Shown piece after piece: positions 1-10,088 of a stretch of DNA of 64,000 nucleotides. How positions within the stretch are numbered: position 1 is the stretch's first letter; each line of letters opens with the position of its first letter. Under the pieces are notes generated by a model that searched no databases, was not told the DNA's origin, and saw only the letters and a list, made by a program, of their open reading frames with translations. The DNA comes from Marinomonas posidonica IVIA-Po-181 (GTDB lineage Bacteria > Pseudomonadota > Gammaproteobacteria > Pseudomonadales > Marinomonadaceae). The DNA lies in the NCBI RefSeq assembly GCF_000214215.1, contig NC_015559.1, positions 3,459,001-3,523,000 on the forward strand. Direction: 5' to 3'. The translations under genes and the position numbers were made by a program.

Positions 1-1694
1 TTGGGCAAGAACAGCTTCAAAAAGTAAGCACTTTGCTTTGAAATACTGGCATTTGGCTTACAACTGTCCAAACATCGCACATCCAGTGAACAGCATAAAG
101 AGCAGATTGGTAGCTGGTAAGCCGAGCAAAAACTCATGTCTTCTGTTTCAAACGCATTTTCACAAATGCCACAGGTTAATATCACCATAGCATGCCGTTT
201 CTGCGCCACATTAATCAAAGGCACTAATTCTGGGCTTTGTCTTGCAATGTAGTACTTGCCTTTCGTTATCCAAGCAATAAAAGGCACACACACAAAACAA
301 GTGGCAATGGAGATAAAGTGCGACAGGCTTTTAGCAACCTCTCCAAATAGCCCCAAATAGCTCATTAAGCCTAGGCTTGTTGCCACCAACATAGAGCCGG
401 TTCCTACAGGGTTAATGTCGTATAAATGAGCACGTTTAAACTCCAAATCCTTAGGACTCAGTCCCAAGGGTTTATTAATCAATAAGTCGGCAGAGAGACT
501 AGACAACCAACTCACCGCGCTGATGGCAAACACACTTAAAATAGCCCCTAGTGCCTGATAAATACCAAGCTCCATCAGCAACAAGGCAATGGTCACATTA
601 AACACCAACCATACCACTCGACCAGGATGAGAGTGGGTTAATCGAGAAAAGAAATTCGACCAAGCAATCGAGCCTGCATAGGCGTTAGTAAGGTTTATCT
701 TCATCTGACAAATGAACACAAAGACGGCTGCTAAAATCAGAGCCGTAGTCGGCGAGGTAGTCAAAAATAGGAAGATTTGCTGGTATAAAAAAGTAGGATC
801 GGTCGCTTGCACGGCGGTTGCGCCATCACTGATGGCCAAATAAGCCAAAAATGACCCCAACAGCATTTTAATCGCGCCTATAAACACCCAGCCAGGGCCA
901 GCCAGCACCAACCAGAACCACCAGCGCTTTTTATTCTCTTGGTTCTTTTTCGGAAAAAAGCGCAGGTAGTCGACTTGCTCACCAATCTGCGCCATCAACG
1001 CAAATAAGACAGAAGCGGCGGCACCAAATAAGATCCAATCAAATTCTGTGGTCTCAGGTAAATGCTGAGGTACATACTCAGTCCAACCACCAAAATTTTG
1101 ATATTCCTGACTGACGACAACACCAATGGCAGCGACCTGTAATACTAACCAAATCCACTGTGTACCATTCTGAAAACGGCTTATTGCACGGATACCATGA
1201 GTCACAATTGGAATCACAAACAAAGAGGATAAAGCATAACCAAGGGGTAAGGGTATGCCTAACAACACTTCCAACGCTGAGGCCAAAATGGCGGCCTCTA
1301 TGGCAAAGAAAATGAAGGTAAAGGTGGCATAAATTAGAGACGTAATGGTCGACCCAAGGTAACCAAAACCCGCTCCTCGCGTTAATAAATCAATGTCCAA
1401 ACCATGCTTAGCGGAGTAATAAGCAATTGGAAAGCCAGTAACAAAAAAGACCGCTAGCACCACAAGAATAGCGGCCACTGCATTAGTAAAACCGTAACTC
1501 AGAGTAATGACCGCCGCTAACCCCTCTAACGCCAAAAAGGCGGCGGCACCCAACGCAGTGTGCCCCACCCTTTCGATGCTCATGGTGCGCCCTTGTTTGG
1601 AAGTATAACGAAGAGCGTAATCCTCAAGGGTTTGATCGGCGACCCACTTGTTATAGTGGCGTCGCACTTTAAAGATTTTTTGCGTGGCGGTCAT
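1..1694 (-). CDS. NCS1-like transporter domain fused to a Cys-rich linker; probable transporter-type sensor histidine kinase (3' end outside window)
   Basis: An uninterrupted frame of 564 codons starts at the ATG at 1694 and leaves the window with no stop. Residues about 45-480 form a polytopic membrane domain resembling NCS1 (purine/cytosine/allantoin) permeases. It is followed by a Cys-rich stretch with cysteines at 508, 511, 523, 531, 534, 535, 541 and 545, including CGICE and PICSLCC. Plain NCS1 permeases end near residue 480-500. This N-terminal architecture and Cys pattern is known to me from hybrid sensor histidine kinases with an N-terminal transporter, so a kinase probably continues beyond position 1 (inference). 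The start lies only 12 nt after the ureJ stop, so the gene appears to be the last of the urea operon. A urea- or purine-sensing role is a guess from context. Confidence 0.7.
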   Translation of the reverse strand, partial: MTATQKIFKVRRHYNKWVADQTLEDYALRYTSKQGRTMSIERVGHTALGAAAFLALEGLAAVITLSYGFTNAVAAILVVLAVFFVTGFPIAYYSAKHGLDIDLLTRGAGFGYLGSTITSLIYATFTFIFFAIEAAILASALEVLLGIPLPLGYALSSLFVIPIVTHGIRAISRFQNGTQWIWLVLQVAAIGVVVSQEYQNFGGWTEYVPQHLPETTEFDWILFGAAASVLFALMAQIGEQVDYLRFFPKKNQENKKRWWFWLVLAGPGWVFIGAIKMLLGSFLAYLAISDGATAVQATDPTFLYQQIFLFLTTSPTTALILAAVFVFICQMKINLTNAYAGSIAWSNFFSRLTHSHPGRVVWLVFNVTIALLLMELGIYQALGAILSVFAISAVSWLSSLSADLLINKPLGLSPKDLEFKRAHLYDINPVGTGSMLVATSLGLMSYLGLFGEVAKSLSHFISIATCFVCVPFIAWITKGKYYIARQSPELVPLINVAQKRHAMVILTCGICENAFETEDMSFCSAYQLPICSLCCSLDVRCLDSCKPNASISKQSAYFLKLFLP

Positions 1695-1706
1695 TTACAC
1701 AATCAA

Positions 1707-2288
1707 CTAAAGCATGGCTAAAGACATGCCTATCGCTGCAATAACAGTGCCTATAGCACGATTGATAAATTCTGTCCCTTGGCGATTCAGCCATTTTCCC
1801 ACCGCGAAGCCTGCACCTTGTAGCAGAATGGATGCCATCATAAAACCAACTGCATATTGCCAGAACATTCCATTGACAGGCATTTCGATTGAATGAGCCG
1901 CCCCATGAAACATCGCAAAACCACCCGTCATCAACACACTAAACCCAAGCGGTAGTCGTTTGGCCGCCAAAATCAAAGTGCCCAACACAATCACGGACAA
2001 AACAATGCCCTGCTCAACGAAGGGCAGGCTTGTCATTAGCATGCCAGCGCCGCCGCCAACCAGCATCATCACCAAAAAGGTGAGAGGCACAGCCCATTGA
2101 ACTCGCCCGCCAACTTTAGCGGCCCAAAAGCCAACCGCAAACAGGGCTAATAAATGATCCAGTCCACCAAAGGGGTGACTCAATCCAGCCATCCAACTGG
2201 TTGTTTGATGCCCCGAATGAGCCAGAGCCGTTGTCGACACTATCATTAATATCAGACTTAAACTCACCTTACTGATGATTAACTTCAC
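1707..2288 (-). CDS. ureJ: HupE/UreJ family membrane protein
   Basis: This is a 193-residue protein with a signal peptide (about residues 1-23) followed by HSGH and several hydrophobic segments. It carries the family's HPFGGLDHLLAL motif near residues 38-49, whose His and Asp residues are thought to contact metal. HupE/UreJ proteins are inner-membrane proteins that probably bring nickel to hydrogenase or urease. Its place directly after ureG (15 nt) in a urease operon supports the UreJ assignment. Nickel transport itself is inferred from the family and not visible in the sequence. Confidence 0.9.
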   Translation of the reverse strand: MKLIISKVSLSLILMIVSTTALAHSGHQTTSWMAGLSHPFGGLDHLLALFAVGFWAAKVGGRVQWAVPLTFLVMMLVGGGAGMLMTSLPFVEQGIVLSVIVLGTLILAAKRLPLGFSVLMTGGFAMFHGAAHSIEMPVNGMFWQYAVGFMMASILLQGAGFAVGKWLNRQGTEFINRAIGTVIAAIGMSLAML

Positions 2289-2303
2289 ACTGCTTCTCCT
2301 CGC

Positions 2304-2951
2304 CTAAACAACGGCTTTCGCTGGGGGTAATGATTTTGCTTCTAACATGCCTTCTGACACAATAAATTGGATAATGTCATCCAAGCCTTGTGCGGCTTTT
2401 AAATTCGAGAACACAAATGGGCGATCTTTTCGCTGCGCCTTAGCATCCGTATCCATGACTTCTAACGAAGCGCCCACCAAGGGAGCAAGATCAATCTTAT
2501 TAATGATTAATAAGTCTGACTTGGTAATGCCCGGTCCGCCTTTTCGAGGAATCTTGTCGCCAGCGGAGACATCAATTACATAAAGGGTTAAATCGGACAA
2601 CTCTGGGCTAAACGTGGCACTTAGATTGTCTCCGCCCGATTCAACAAACACCACATCGAGCGCGCCATGACGATCCAACAATTGGTCAATGGCTGCCAGA
2701 TTCATCGACGCATCTTCTCGAATTGCGGTATGCGGACAACCTCCGGTTTCCACCCCAACAATACGATCGGCTTCTAATGCTTCATGACGGGTTAAAAATT
2801 TGGCATCTTCTTGGGTATAAATGTCATTGGTCACCACCGCAATATTGTAGTGTTCACGCATGGCGGAACATAAAGAGCGTAACAAGGCCGTTTTACCGGA
2901 ACCCACTGGACCGCCGACACCAACCCGAAGCGTTTGTTTTGGTTTATTCAT
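2304..2951 (-). CDS. ureG: Urease accessory GTPase UreG
   Basis: This 215-residue SIMIBI-class GTPase powers delivery of nickel to apo-urease together with UreE, UreF and UreD. A P-loop GGPVGSGKT lies near residues 13-21, followed by VESGGDNL and the nucleotide-specificity motif NKIDLA. The length matches the family. A good ribosome site (AGGAG, nine bases before ATG) sets the start. A 91-nt gap separates it from ureF, the largest gap inside the ure cluster, and it holds a short direct repeat. Confidence 0.97.
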   Translation of the reverse strand: MNKPKQTLRVGVGGPVGSGKTALLRSLCSAMREHYNIAVVTNDIYTQEDAKFLTRHEALEADRIVGVETGGCPHTAIREDASMNLAAIDQLLDRHGALDVVFVESGGDNLSATFSPELSDLTLYVIDVSAGDKIPRKGGPGITKSDLLIINKIDLAPLVGASLEVMDTDAKAQRKDRPFVFSNLKAAQGLDDIIQFIVSEGMLEAKSLPPAKAVV

Positions 2952-2966
2952 ATGATGTTTCTCCTA

Positions 2967-2993
2967 ACCGGTAAACCTGTTCGACCGGTAAAC
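2967..2993. repeat. Direct repeat ACCGGTAAAC x2 in the ureF-ureG gap
   Basis: Two identical 10-base copies lie at 2967-2976 and 2984-2993, 17 bases apart, just upstream of the ureG ribosome site on the minus strand. They may be a small duplication or a protein or RNA site. No function can be assigned from sequence. Confidence 0.6.
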
Positions 2994-3042
2994 TAAATTC
3001 ATGTCAAAGCGATAATAAAATGGGCGCTTTGAACTCCTAATA

Positions 3043-3720
3043 TTAAGACCGAAATAGCCTAGAATACTGCGTTTCATGTAAACTACTGGCAATGGCTAAA
3101 GCGGGTAAACCGGCACCAATGTCCTCTTCTTGCATCTCAGCGGCGATGTTAATCGCCTCGGATAAAGCGGGCTGTAATTGTCCAATTAATCGCTGTGATT
3201 GGGTTTGCCCTAGCGGCACCAATTTCGTCGCCGCCGCAATTTGGTTTTCCAACCAAGACCAAGCAAAGCCCAATGCCGCCGTCTCAAATTCGATCTTCCA
3301 ATAACGGGCTGCGACGGCGAAAAGTACAACGAAACTTATCTCTTCCAGTCGCTCAAAAGGCACAGGTACGTCCAGACTACGTAATAACCGGGCCAATGCT
3401 TCCCCCATGGCCGTGTCATTCAAACGCAATTCTTTGGTTTCTCGGCACGCCAGTACCAAATCATTGATTGCCACTAACCGCTCTTGGTTTTGCTCTTCCC
3501 AAGCCTGCATCGCCAGCCGTAAAATAGGCAAGTCAACCCGCGAAAAAGACTGCATTAACTGAAGGTGAGTCCAATCTGCGACGTCTTCTTGCTTACTCAC
3601 CCAGCCACAATCAATGGCGTATTCCATCCCTTGTGAAAAGGCATAACCACCGACCGGCAGACTCACACTACTGAGTTGCAGTAAGCGCAATAAAGCATGG
3701 TCAGTGGTGGTGATGACCAT
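3043..3720 (-). CDS. ureF: Urease accessory protein UreF
   Basis: This 225-residue all-helical chaperone forms the UreD-UreF-UreG complex that loads nickel into the urease active site and gates UreG GTP hydrolysis. The N-terminal SVSLPVGGYAFSQGMEYA block is typical of UreF (usually SLP.G.F..S.G.E). The start overlaps the end of ureE by 20 nt and is preceded by GGAG at a usable distance, which suggests translational coupling. Confidence 0.96.
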   Translation of the reverse strand: MVITTTDHALLRLLQLSSVSLPVGGYAFSQGMEYAIDCGWVSKQEDVADWTHLQLMQSFSRVDLPILRLAMQAWEEQNQERLVAINDLVLACRETKELRLNDTAMGEALARLLRSLDVPVPFERLEEISFVVLFAVAARYWKIEFETAALGFAWSWLENQIAAATKLVPLGQTQSQRLIGQLQPALSEAINIAAEMQEEDIGAGLPALAIASSLHETQYSRLFRS

Positions 3721-4144
3721 GGCTATATGCTCCTGATTCGGGATTAAAGACGTCGCGTTCGTGAGTAATCACCAAGCCCAGCATATGCAACATATCCTCT
3801 AGCACGTGATCCGGTTTGATGCGCAGCCATCTTTCTCCAACCTCGACTTTAGTGTGACGATTACCAAGGTGATAACAGGCTTTGGAAAAAGTCAGCCAAT
3901 CATCACAGCTGGCATGTGCCACGTCTTCCGTTGTACCAACCACTCGAATGGTTTTGCCACATTCTGAGCGCAAATATTCCCCCACTAAAAGCGGTTTGCC
4001 ACGCTCCAAAAACACACGTATTTCTTCGTTATTGTCACCCACTAATTTAAGGCGACCTCTTTCTCTCTGTTCGTATGACAAAGTCACAGTGGTGTACACA
4101 TCATCATGACAATGGGTTCCAAGACGGGTGTAAATATCCAGCAT
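3701..4144 (-). CDS. ureE: Urease nickel metallochaperone UreE
   Basis: UreE binds nickel in the cytoplasm and hands it to the UreG/F/D complex. The protein is 147 residues from the ATG at 4144. That start is preferred over one 21 bases upstream because AGGA sits six bases before it and the product then begins MLDIYTRLG. The C-terminus carries a His tail (HGHHHH), the typical nickel-binding end of UreE. It lies between ureC and ureF and overlaps the latter. Confidence 0.95.
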   Translation of the reverse strand: MLDIYTRLGTHCHDDVYTTVTLSYEQRERGRLKLVGDNNEEIRVFLERGKPLLVGEYLRSECGKTIRVVGTTEDVAHASCDDWLTFSKACYHLGNRHTKVEVGERWLRIKPDHVLEDMLHMLGLVITHERDVFNPESGAYSHGHHHH

Positions 4145-4174
4145 AAAGTGTCCTATGACGCTCAAAATATAGAT

Positions 4175-5881
4175 TTAAAATAAGTTATAAAGTTGTGACA
4201 ATGGTAATGTTTCAGCCGGTTCACAAGTTAACAGTTCACCATCAGCTCGTACTTCATAAGTCTGCGGATCGACTGTGATGCTTGGCATCCAGTGGTTATG
4301 GATCATGTCTGACTTGCTGATATTACGAGTATTCTTACAGGCCACAAGCATGCGATCTAACCCCAGCTGGTACTTAACATCGTTATCGAGTGCCGCTTGT
4401 GACACAAAAGTCACAGAGGTAGCCGCACTGGCTTTACCAAAGGATCCAAACATCGGACGATAATGTACAGGCTGAGGGGTTGGAATAGAGGCATTAGGAT
4501 CCCCCATAGGTGCATTAGCGATCATCCCGCCCTTAATGATCATTGACGGTTTCACCCCAAAAAAAGCCGGTTTCCAAAGCACTAAATCGGCAAGTTTTCC
4601 GGCTTCAATCGACCCCACTTCATGACTAATACCATGTGTAATCGCAGGGTTAATGGTGTACTTGGCGATGTAACGTTTCGCGCGGAAGTTATCACAACCT
4701 AATGCTTTATCTTCGGCCAAAAGACCAAACTGTTGCTTCATTTTATGAGCGGTTTGCCAAGTTCTAGTAACCACTTCCCCCACTCGGCCCATGGCCTGAG
4801 AATCCGAAGAAATCATTGAAAAAGCCCCACGGTCATGAAAAATGTCTTCCGCGGCAATGGTTTCTTTACGAATTCGAGAATCGGCAAACGCCACATCTTC
4901 AGGGATATTGCTGTCTAAATGGTGACACACCATCAACATATCCAAATGCTCGTCCACAGTATTGTTGGTATAAGGTCGTGTCGGATTTGTTGAAGAAGGC
5001 AAAACATTAGACTGCCCTGCCGCTCGAATGATGTCTGGGGCATGACCGCCACCCGCACCTTCCGTGTGATACGTATGAATAACACGATTTTTAAAGGCCT
5101 TTAAGGTACTGTCGACAAAGCCAGATTCGTTCAAGGTATCGGTGTGAATCGCCACCTGAACATCGTACTGTTCAGCAATCGACAAACAGCAATCAATTGA
5201 AGCCGGGGTGGTTCCCCAGTCTTCATGCAGTTTTAAACCACAGGCCCCAGCTTCTAACTGCTCGGCTAATGCCGCTGGTAAACTGGCGTTACCTTTACCG
5301 AGAAACCCTAGATTCATTGGCATACTGTCTGTGGCTTGTAGCATCTTGCCCATATACCAAGGCCCAGGTGTACAAGTGGTCGCATTGGTACCAGTTGCCG
5401 GTCCAGTACCACCGCCAATCATGGTGGTAATACCAGAGGTTAAGGCTTCTTCAATTTGTTGCGGGCAAATAAAATGAATGTGAGCATCGATGCCTCCAGC
5501 GGTAAGGATGGAGCCTTCACCTGCAATGACTTCAGTACCAGGTCCAATCACTATGTCTATGTTGTCCTGAACATCTGGATTACCGGCTTTACCCACTTTG
5601 AAAATGCGGCCTTCTTTGACGCCAACATCTCCTTTAACAATGCCCCAATGATCCAACACTAAGGCGTTGGTAATCACCAGATCGACGGCCACATCATTCG
5701 TTTGTTGGCTTTGTCCCATACCATCTCGTATGACTTTACCACCACCAAATTTCACTTCATCGCCATAGTTTGTGAAGTCTTTTTCAACCTGAATCCACAG
5801 GTCTGTATCACCCAAACGCACACGGTCACCGGTGGTCGGCCCAAACATCTGTGCATAACTGTGTCTGTCCATCGTCGCCAT
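4175..5881 (-). CDS. ureC: Urease alpha subunit UreC
   Basis: This catalytic subunit (568 residues) hydrolyses urea to ammonia and carbamate in the cytoplasm. All active-site residues are present at the numbering used for Klebsiella urease: H134 and H136 (DAHIHF), the carbamylated K217 (GLKLHEDW), H246, H272, flap H320 and D360. The start codon shares one base with the ureB stop (TAATG), so translation is coupled. The subunit arrangement (separate A, B, C) is the usual bacterial three-chain form. Confidence 0.99.
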   Translation of the reverse strand: MATMDRHSYAQMFGPTTGDRVRLGDTDLWIQVEKDFTNYGDEVKFGGGKVIRDGMGQSQQTNDVAVDLVITNALVLDHWGIVKGDVGVKEGRIFKVGKAGNPDVQDNIDIVIGPGTEVIAGEGSILTAGGIDAHIHFICPQQIEEALTSGITTMIGGGTGPATGTNATTCTPGPWYMGKMLQATDSMPMNLGFLGKGNASLPAALAEQLEAGACGLKLHEDWGTTPASIDCCLSIAEQYDVQVAIHTDTLNESGFVDSTLKAFKNRVIHTYHTEGAGGGHAPDIIRAAGQSNVLPSSTNPTRPYTNNTVDEHLDMLMVCHHLDSNIPEDVAFADSRIRKETIAAEDIFHDRGAFSMISSDSQAMGRVGEVVTRTWQTAHKMKQQFGLLAEDKALGCDNFRAKRYIAKYTINPAITHGISHEVGSIEAGKLADLVLWKPAFFGVKPSMIIKGGMIANAPMGDPNASIPTPQPVHYRPMFGSFGKASAATSVTFVSQAALDNDVKYQLGLDRMLVACKNTRNISKSDMIHNHWMPSITVDPQTYEVRADGELLTCEPAETLPLSQLYNLF

Positions 5882-6204
5882 TAGTCTGTTCCCTCCGCCA
5901 TTAGTGTCCCCATCACATCACCACGGAAACCATAAATCGTCTTTGAACCGGCATATTCCACCAACTCGACTTCACGGCCTTGGCCTGGCTCAAAACGCAC
6001 CGCGGTACCTGATGCAATATTAAGGCGATATCCCTTTGTCGCGTCACGCTCAAAGGTCAATGCGGGATTCACTTCATAAAAATGATAATGAGAGCCGACT
6101 TGAACCGGACGGTCTCCTGTATTTTCGACACGAATGACTTGTGTCTGACGGCCTTCATTCAACACTATCACACCATCAGCAACCTGAATTTCACCTGGAA
6201 TCAT
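5881..6204 (-). CDS. ureB: Urease beta subunit UreB
   Basis: This 107-residue structural subunit of the UreABC complex begins [11 protein letters not shown] and contains [15 protein letters not shown], both conserved in the beta chain. It lies 13 nt after ureA and overlaps the ureC start by one base. Its size is normal for the family. Confidence 0.98.
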   Translation of the reverse strand: MIPGEIQVADGVIVLNEGRQTQVIRVENTGDRPVQVGSHYHFYEVNPALTFERDATKGYRLNIASGTAVRFEPGQGREVELVEYAGSKTIYGFRGDVMGTLMAEGTD

Positions 6205-6217
6205 CTGGCCTCCACCA

Positions 6218-6520
6218 CTAATTAATCGGGTTATGTACTGTCACTAACTTGGTGCCATCTGGAAATGTCGCTTCCACTTGCACCTCATGAATCAGGTCTG
6301 CCACCCCATCCATCACTTGGTCTATGGTCAACAATGTTTTACCGTAAGCCATTAGTTCCGCGACACTCTTACCGTCTCGGGCACCCTCAATAATTTCCAT
6401 CGTGATGAATGCCATCGCCTCAGGGTAATTCAATTGTAAACCGCGATTTAACCGCCGTTCCGCTAGTAACGCGGCGGTAAAGACCAATAGTTTGTCTTTT
6501 TCTCTCGGTAGTAATTCCAT
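6218..6520 (-). CDS. ureA: Urease gamma subunit UreA
   Basis: This 100-residue structural subunit of urease starts [23 protein letters not shown] and ends [10 protein letters not shown], both conserved in UreA. It is the first structural gene, 19 nt after ureD. Length and motifs match the separate gamma chain of bacterial ureases, and there is no fusion to UreB. Confidence 0.98.
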   Translation of the reverse strand: MELLPREKDKLLVFTAALLAERRLNRGLQLNYPEAMAFITMEIIEGARDGKSVAELMAYGKTLLTIDQVMDGVADLIHEVQVEATFPDGTKLVTVHNPIN

Positions 6521-6539
6521 AATCCAAGCCTCTACTTAA

Positions 6540-7412
6540 TTACGTCGCCCAAATTCTTGGCGCACACGCTTGTCGATGTATTAATGCTGGTCTGAGTATT
6601 TGCCAACACCTTATAAACAAACGCTTCATTTTTTCACTGTCAGCGTTCAAACTGCGTATGACGACGAACTCATCCACTAGGGACACACCCGCTAAGCCAT
6701 CAAATTCTTCACACAATGAACGTAACGCCCCTAAATCTTCATCGCTTAATGCATCCAAAGTCCCTGCCACCATAAAACCATTGACCGGATACCCTTGTAA
6801 TCCCGCTTTGGCCGCCATTAAACCATCCTCTTTGGGATGGATAAGTAAGCGCTCACGTAATCTCAATCGCCCATTAATGCTAATCTGAAAAGTTTGATCT
6901 GCCTGACCTTGAGCAAAATCCAACTGGTTCGCAGGTAAGCCAAAGCAGGTTATTTCCCAGCCAATAAAACGAGCTCCACGTTCCAGATTAACTTGATTGA
7001 CCAAGCGAGTATTCGCATCGGGATAGAGAATTGTTTCCTGTGGCAACCACTCTAAGATGGCGTCTTTTGGCACCTTTAGGTAGGTTGTTTGAGATTGCAG
7101 CGTGCGGTCGGGTCGAGCACGATACACTCGCCCAGCGCCTGGTGTGGTGACCAGCACATGAGTGTTCGGCTGCTGTCGTGATTCAATGATCAACTCGTCC
7201 CCCGACACCAAACCGCCCGGAGGATGCAATAAATACACATGTGCCGTGTCTTTGCCTTCAGGATAAAAAGGCTTCTGCACATACAGTGGCCCCTTGTGGT
7301 CACAAGTTTTTAAGACTGTCCCGCGGGCACCATAGGTAAAACCTAACCGCAAATACGCTTGCCACTGACTCACTGAAAGCTTTTCTTCTACTTCTACTAA
7401 TGCCAGCGTCAT
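6540..7412 (-). CDS. ureD: Urease accessory protein UreD
   Basis: UreD (290 residues) is the scaffold that binds apo-urease and channels nickel from UreG/UreF. Family motifs seen include HPPGGLVSGDEL near residues 63-74 and TTPGAGRVYRA near 89-99. The start overlaps the urtE stop by four bases (ATGA), so the urea transporter and urease genes are translationally coupled in one operon. The order urtE-ureD-ureA is common in marine and freshwater bacteria. Confidence 0.96.
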   Translation of the reverse strand: MTLALVEVEEKLSVSQWQAYLRLGFTYGARGTVLKTCDHKGPLYVQKPFYPEGKDTAHVYLLHPPGGLVSGDELIIESRQQPNTHVLVTTPGAGRVYRARPDRTLQSQTTYLKVPKDAILEWLPQETILYPDANTRLVNQVNLERGARFIGWEITCFGLPANQLDFAQGQADQTFQISINGRLRLRERLLIHPKEDGLMAAKAGLQGYPVNGFMVAGTLDALSDEDLGALRSLCEEFDGLAGVSLVDEFVVIRSLNADSEKMKRLFIRCWQILRPALIHRQACAPRIWAT

Positions 7413-8098
7413 ACCGCCAAATACTGCTTAATCAATTCGTCGTTGAGGTTTTCCATTTTATCAGCGGCCACAATTCGCCCCTTTTCCATCAAACGAAATT
7501 CTTTGCCGACACGACGAGCAAAGCCCAATTTTTGTTCAATCAAAATCACCGTAAGATTCTCTTCCGCATTTAATTTCAAAATAACATCACCAATTTGTTT
7601 CACGATATTGGGCTGAATACCTTCATTTGGCTCATCTAAAATGAGCACTTTTGGCTCCAGCACCAACGCCCGACCAATGGCTAACTGCTGTTGTTGGCCA
7701 CCGGATAAATCGCCCCCTCGGCGATGCAACATTTCCTTTAACACAGGAAACAGTTCAAACACCTTTTCAGGAATGTCTTTTCGTTTCTTGACCGGCAAAC
7801 CTATGCGCAAATTTTCTTCTACCGTTAACATCGGGAAAATATCGCGCCCCTGTGGCACATAGCCGATTCCCGCATAGGCACGTTGCTCCGCACTTTGTTT
7901 ATGTAATGCGTCTTGTGCCATTAAAATTTCGCCGCGCTTAATCGGTAACAAGCCCATAATGGCCTTCATTAAGGTGGTTTTCCCAACCCCATTGCGACCC
8001 ATAATGCAGGTAATCGAGCCGGGCTCTATGTCCAAGTCCAGATCCCACAAAATTTGCGTGCCACCATACAGCTGGCTGACTTTCTTCATACTAATCAC
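7409..8098 (-). CDS. urtE: Urea ABC transporter ATP-binding protein UrtE
   Basis: This 229-residue ATPase is one of the two that drive urea import through UrtB/UrtC. Walker A GRNGVGKTTL is near residues 35-44, the signature LSGGQQQQLAIGR follows, and Walker B is LILDEPNEGIQ. It resembles LivF of branched-chain amino-acid transporters, but its place between urtD and ureD identifies it as UrtE. The start overlaps the urtD stop by four bases. Confidence 0.96.
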   Translation of the reverse strand: MISMKKVSQLYGGTQILWDLDLDIEPGSITCIMGRNGVGKTTLMKAIMGLLPIKRGEILMAQDALHKQSAEQRAYAGIGYVPQGRDIFPMLTVEENLRIGLPVKKRKDIPEKVFELFPVLKEMLHRRGGDLSGGQQQQLAIGRALVLEPKVLILDEPNEGIQPNIVKQIGDVILKLNAEENLTVILIEQKLGFARRVGKEFRLMEKGRIVAADKMENLNDELIKQYLAV

Positions 8099-8958
8099 AG
8101 CTCAGCCTCCATCGCGTCTTCGCCCAAGTACACTTGGATCACATCCTGATTACTTTGAATCTGATCCATGCTCCCTTCCGCCAAAACCGACCCTTGGTGT
8201 AATACCGTCACCGTACGAGCAATGCTGCGCACAAACTCCATGTCATGCTCCACCACAATCACCGTTCGCTCTCCAGCCAGTGATGTTAATAACTCAGCCG
8301 TTCGCTCTGTTTCCTGCGCCGTCATACCTGCAACAGGTTCATCGATTAATAACAGCCTAGGATCTGATACAAGGAGCATGCCAATTTCTAGCCATTGTTT
8401 CTGACCATGGGATAAAGCCCCTGCTTTCATAAAACACTGCTCTTTCAATCCAATAATGTTCAGCACTTCATCAATGCGATCCATTTCTGTTGGCGACAAA
8501 CGAGAAAATAACGTCTGAATCACTCGCTTATCGGTTTTCAAAGACAACTCCAAATTGTCGAACACAGTCTGCTCTTCAAACACTGTCGGCTTTTGGAATT
8601 TCCGGCCAATGCCTAACTGCGCGATGTCGGCCTCGTCCTTACTCAATAAATTATGCGTTTGCCCAAAGAAAACAGAACCGGAGTCTGGCGTGGTTTTACC
8701 CGTTATAACATCCATCAAGGTGGTTTTGCCTGCACCATTGGCACCGATCAAACAGCGCAATTCGCCATCTTTTATGTATAAATTCAGGTCGTTCAATGCT
8801 TTAAAACCATCAAAGCTTAAATTCAACCCTTCTACATATAGGATCATTTGGTTTGATACATCCACGTTCGTGATCTTTTCCGGCGCTAAAAAGGGCCACA
8901 CCAAATCACGTCGAAACGTCTCTCTAAAACCTTGAATAGACTGATCAATGGCCTTCAT
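8095..8958 (-). CDS. urtD: Urea ABC transporter ATP-binding protein UrtD
   Basis: This is the second ATPase of the Urt system, 287 residues from the ATG at 8958. That start has GGAG at good spacing and overlaps the urtC stop as ATGA. An upstream in-frame extension to 9081 lies entirely inside urtC and is unlikely to be used. Walker A GANGAGKTTL, signature LSHGQKQWLEIGM and Walker B LLLIDEPVAGM are all present. It is LivG-like. About 35 residues precede the ABC domain, a short extension often seen in UrtD. Confidence 0.96.
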   Translation of the reverse strand: MKAIDQSIQGFRETFRRDLVWPFLAPEKITNVDVSNQMILYVEGLNLSFDGFKALNDLNLYIKDGELRCLIGANGAGKTTLMDVITGKTTPDSGSVFFGQTHNLLSKDEADIAQLGIGRKFQKPTVFEEQTVFDNLELSLKTDKRVIQTLFSRLSPTEMDRIDEVLNIIGLKEQCFMKAGALSHGQKQWLEIGMLLVSDPRLLLIDEPVAGMTAQETERTAELLTSLAGERTVIVVEHDMEFVRSIARTVTVLHQGSVLAEGSMDQIQSNQDVIQVYLGEDAMEAEL

Positions 8959-10088
8959 TTTGAAGCCTCCTGTGTCACACTGGCTTGGCGCTTCGATTGA
9001 ATCTGTCCGTACAATCCAATCAAGCCTTTTGGTAAAAACAAGGTCACTAAGACAAACAAAGCGCCCAAGGCAAATAACCAACCATCCGGCATAATCGCGG
9101 TAAAACGGGTTTTAGCGTAATTAACCAATAACGCACCGATAATGGCGCCGATCAGCGTGCCTCGGCCACCTACGGCGACCCAAATAACGATCTCAATGGA
9201 ATTAATAGGGGAAAATTCCCCAGGATTGATAATCCCCACCTGTGGCACATATAAGGCACCAGCAATCCCGGCAATTACCGCCGAATAAACGAACAACCAG
9301 ACTTTATAACGCTCCGTGCGATAGCCAATAAAACGAGTACGGGCTTCCGAGTCTCTGACGGCCAACGTCACCTTACCCAAACGAGAAGACAAAATGCGCT
9401 GACTCACCAATAACACCAACGCCAACAACAAAGCGGTGGTTATAAACAACGCCACTCGAGTGAGGTCGGATTGCAAATCAAAACCGAGAATTTCTTTAAA
9501 ATCGGTTAACCCATTGTTACCACCAAAGCCCATTTCATTGCGAAAAAAGCTCAATAATAGTGCATAAGTTAAAGCTTGCGTCATTATGGACAAGTACACC
9601 CCTGTGACTCGTGAGCGAAACGCCAACCAACCAAACACAAAAGCCAGCAACCCAGGCACTACAACCGCCATGATCATGGCAAACCAGAACTGGTCCATCC
9701 CCAGCCAGAACCACGGCAATTCCTGCCAATCAAGAAACACCATAAAATCGGGCAAAATCGGGTTACCATAAACGCCCCGATCACCAATTTGGCGCATTAA
9801 ATACATGCCCATGGCATAACCGCCTAAGGCAAAAAAAGCACCGTGCCCCAAACTTAAAATGCCGCAGTACCCCCAGATAATATCCACCGCCAACGCCAAC
9901 ATGGCATAGCAGAGGTATTTACCCAGCAAGGTAATGCTGTAGGTACTGACATAAAAAATGGACTCCTGTGGTAGCAGCAGATTCGCCACCGAAGCCAGTA
10001 CCGTCATGGATAACAAGATCACCACAAAAGGTAAGGTATATTGGCCAGACGTTCGGCCAGCTTTAAACCAGCTGATTAATGAACTCAT
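8955..10088 (-). CDS. urtC: Urea ABC transporter permease UrtC
   Basis: This 377-residue inner-membrane permease (LivM-like) forms the urea channel with UrtB. It has a run of hydrophobic helices and the family segments SLGHGAFFALGGYAMGMYL and AVRDSEARTRFIGY, the latter being the cytoplasmic loop that docks on the ATPase. It overlaps urtB upstream by four bases and urtD downstream by four. Confidence 0.96.
   Translation of the reverse strand: MSSLISWFKAGRTSGQYTLPFVVILLSMTVLASVANLLLPQESIFYVSTYSITLLGKYLCYAMLALAVDIIWGYCGILSLGHGAFFALGGYAMGMYLMRQIGDRGVYGNPILPDFMVFLDWQELPWFWLGMDQFWFAMIMAVVVPGLLAFVFGWLAFRSRVTGVYLSIMTQALTYALLLSFFRNEMGFGGNNGLTDFKEILGFDLQSDLTRVALFITTALLLALVLLVSQRILSSRLGKVTLAVRDSEARTRFIGYRTERYKVWLFVYSAVIAGIAGALYVPQVGIINPGEFSPINSIEIVIWVAVGGRGTLIGAIIGALLVNYAKTRFTAIMPDGWLFALGALFVLVTLFLPKGLIGLYGQIQSKRQASVTQEASK

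Noticed and set aside
8959..9081. N-terminal extension of urtD
   Set aside because: It lies inside urtC. The ATG at 8958 has a strong ribosome site and the usual ATGA overlap.
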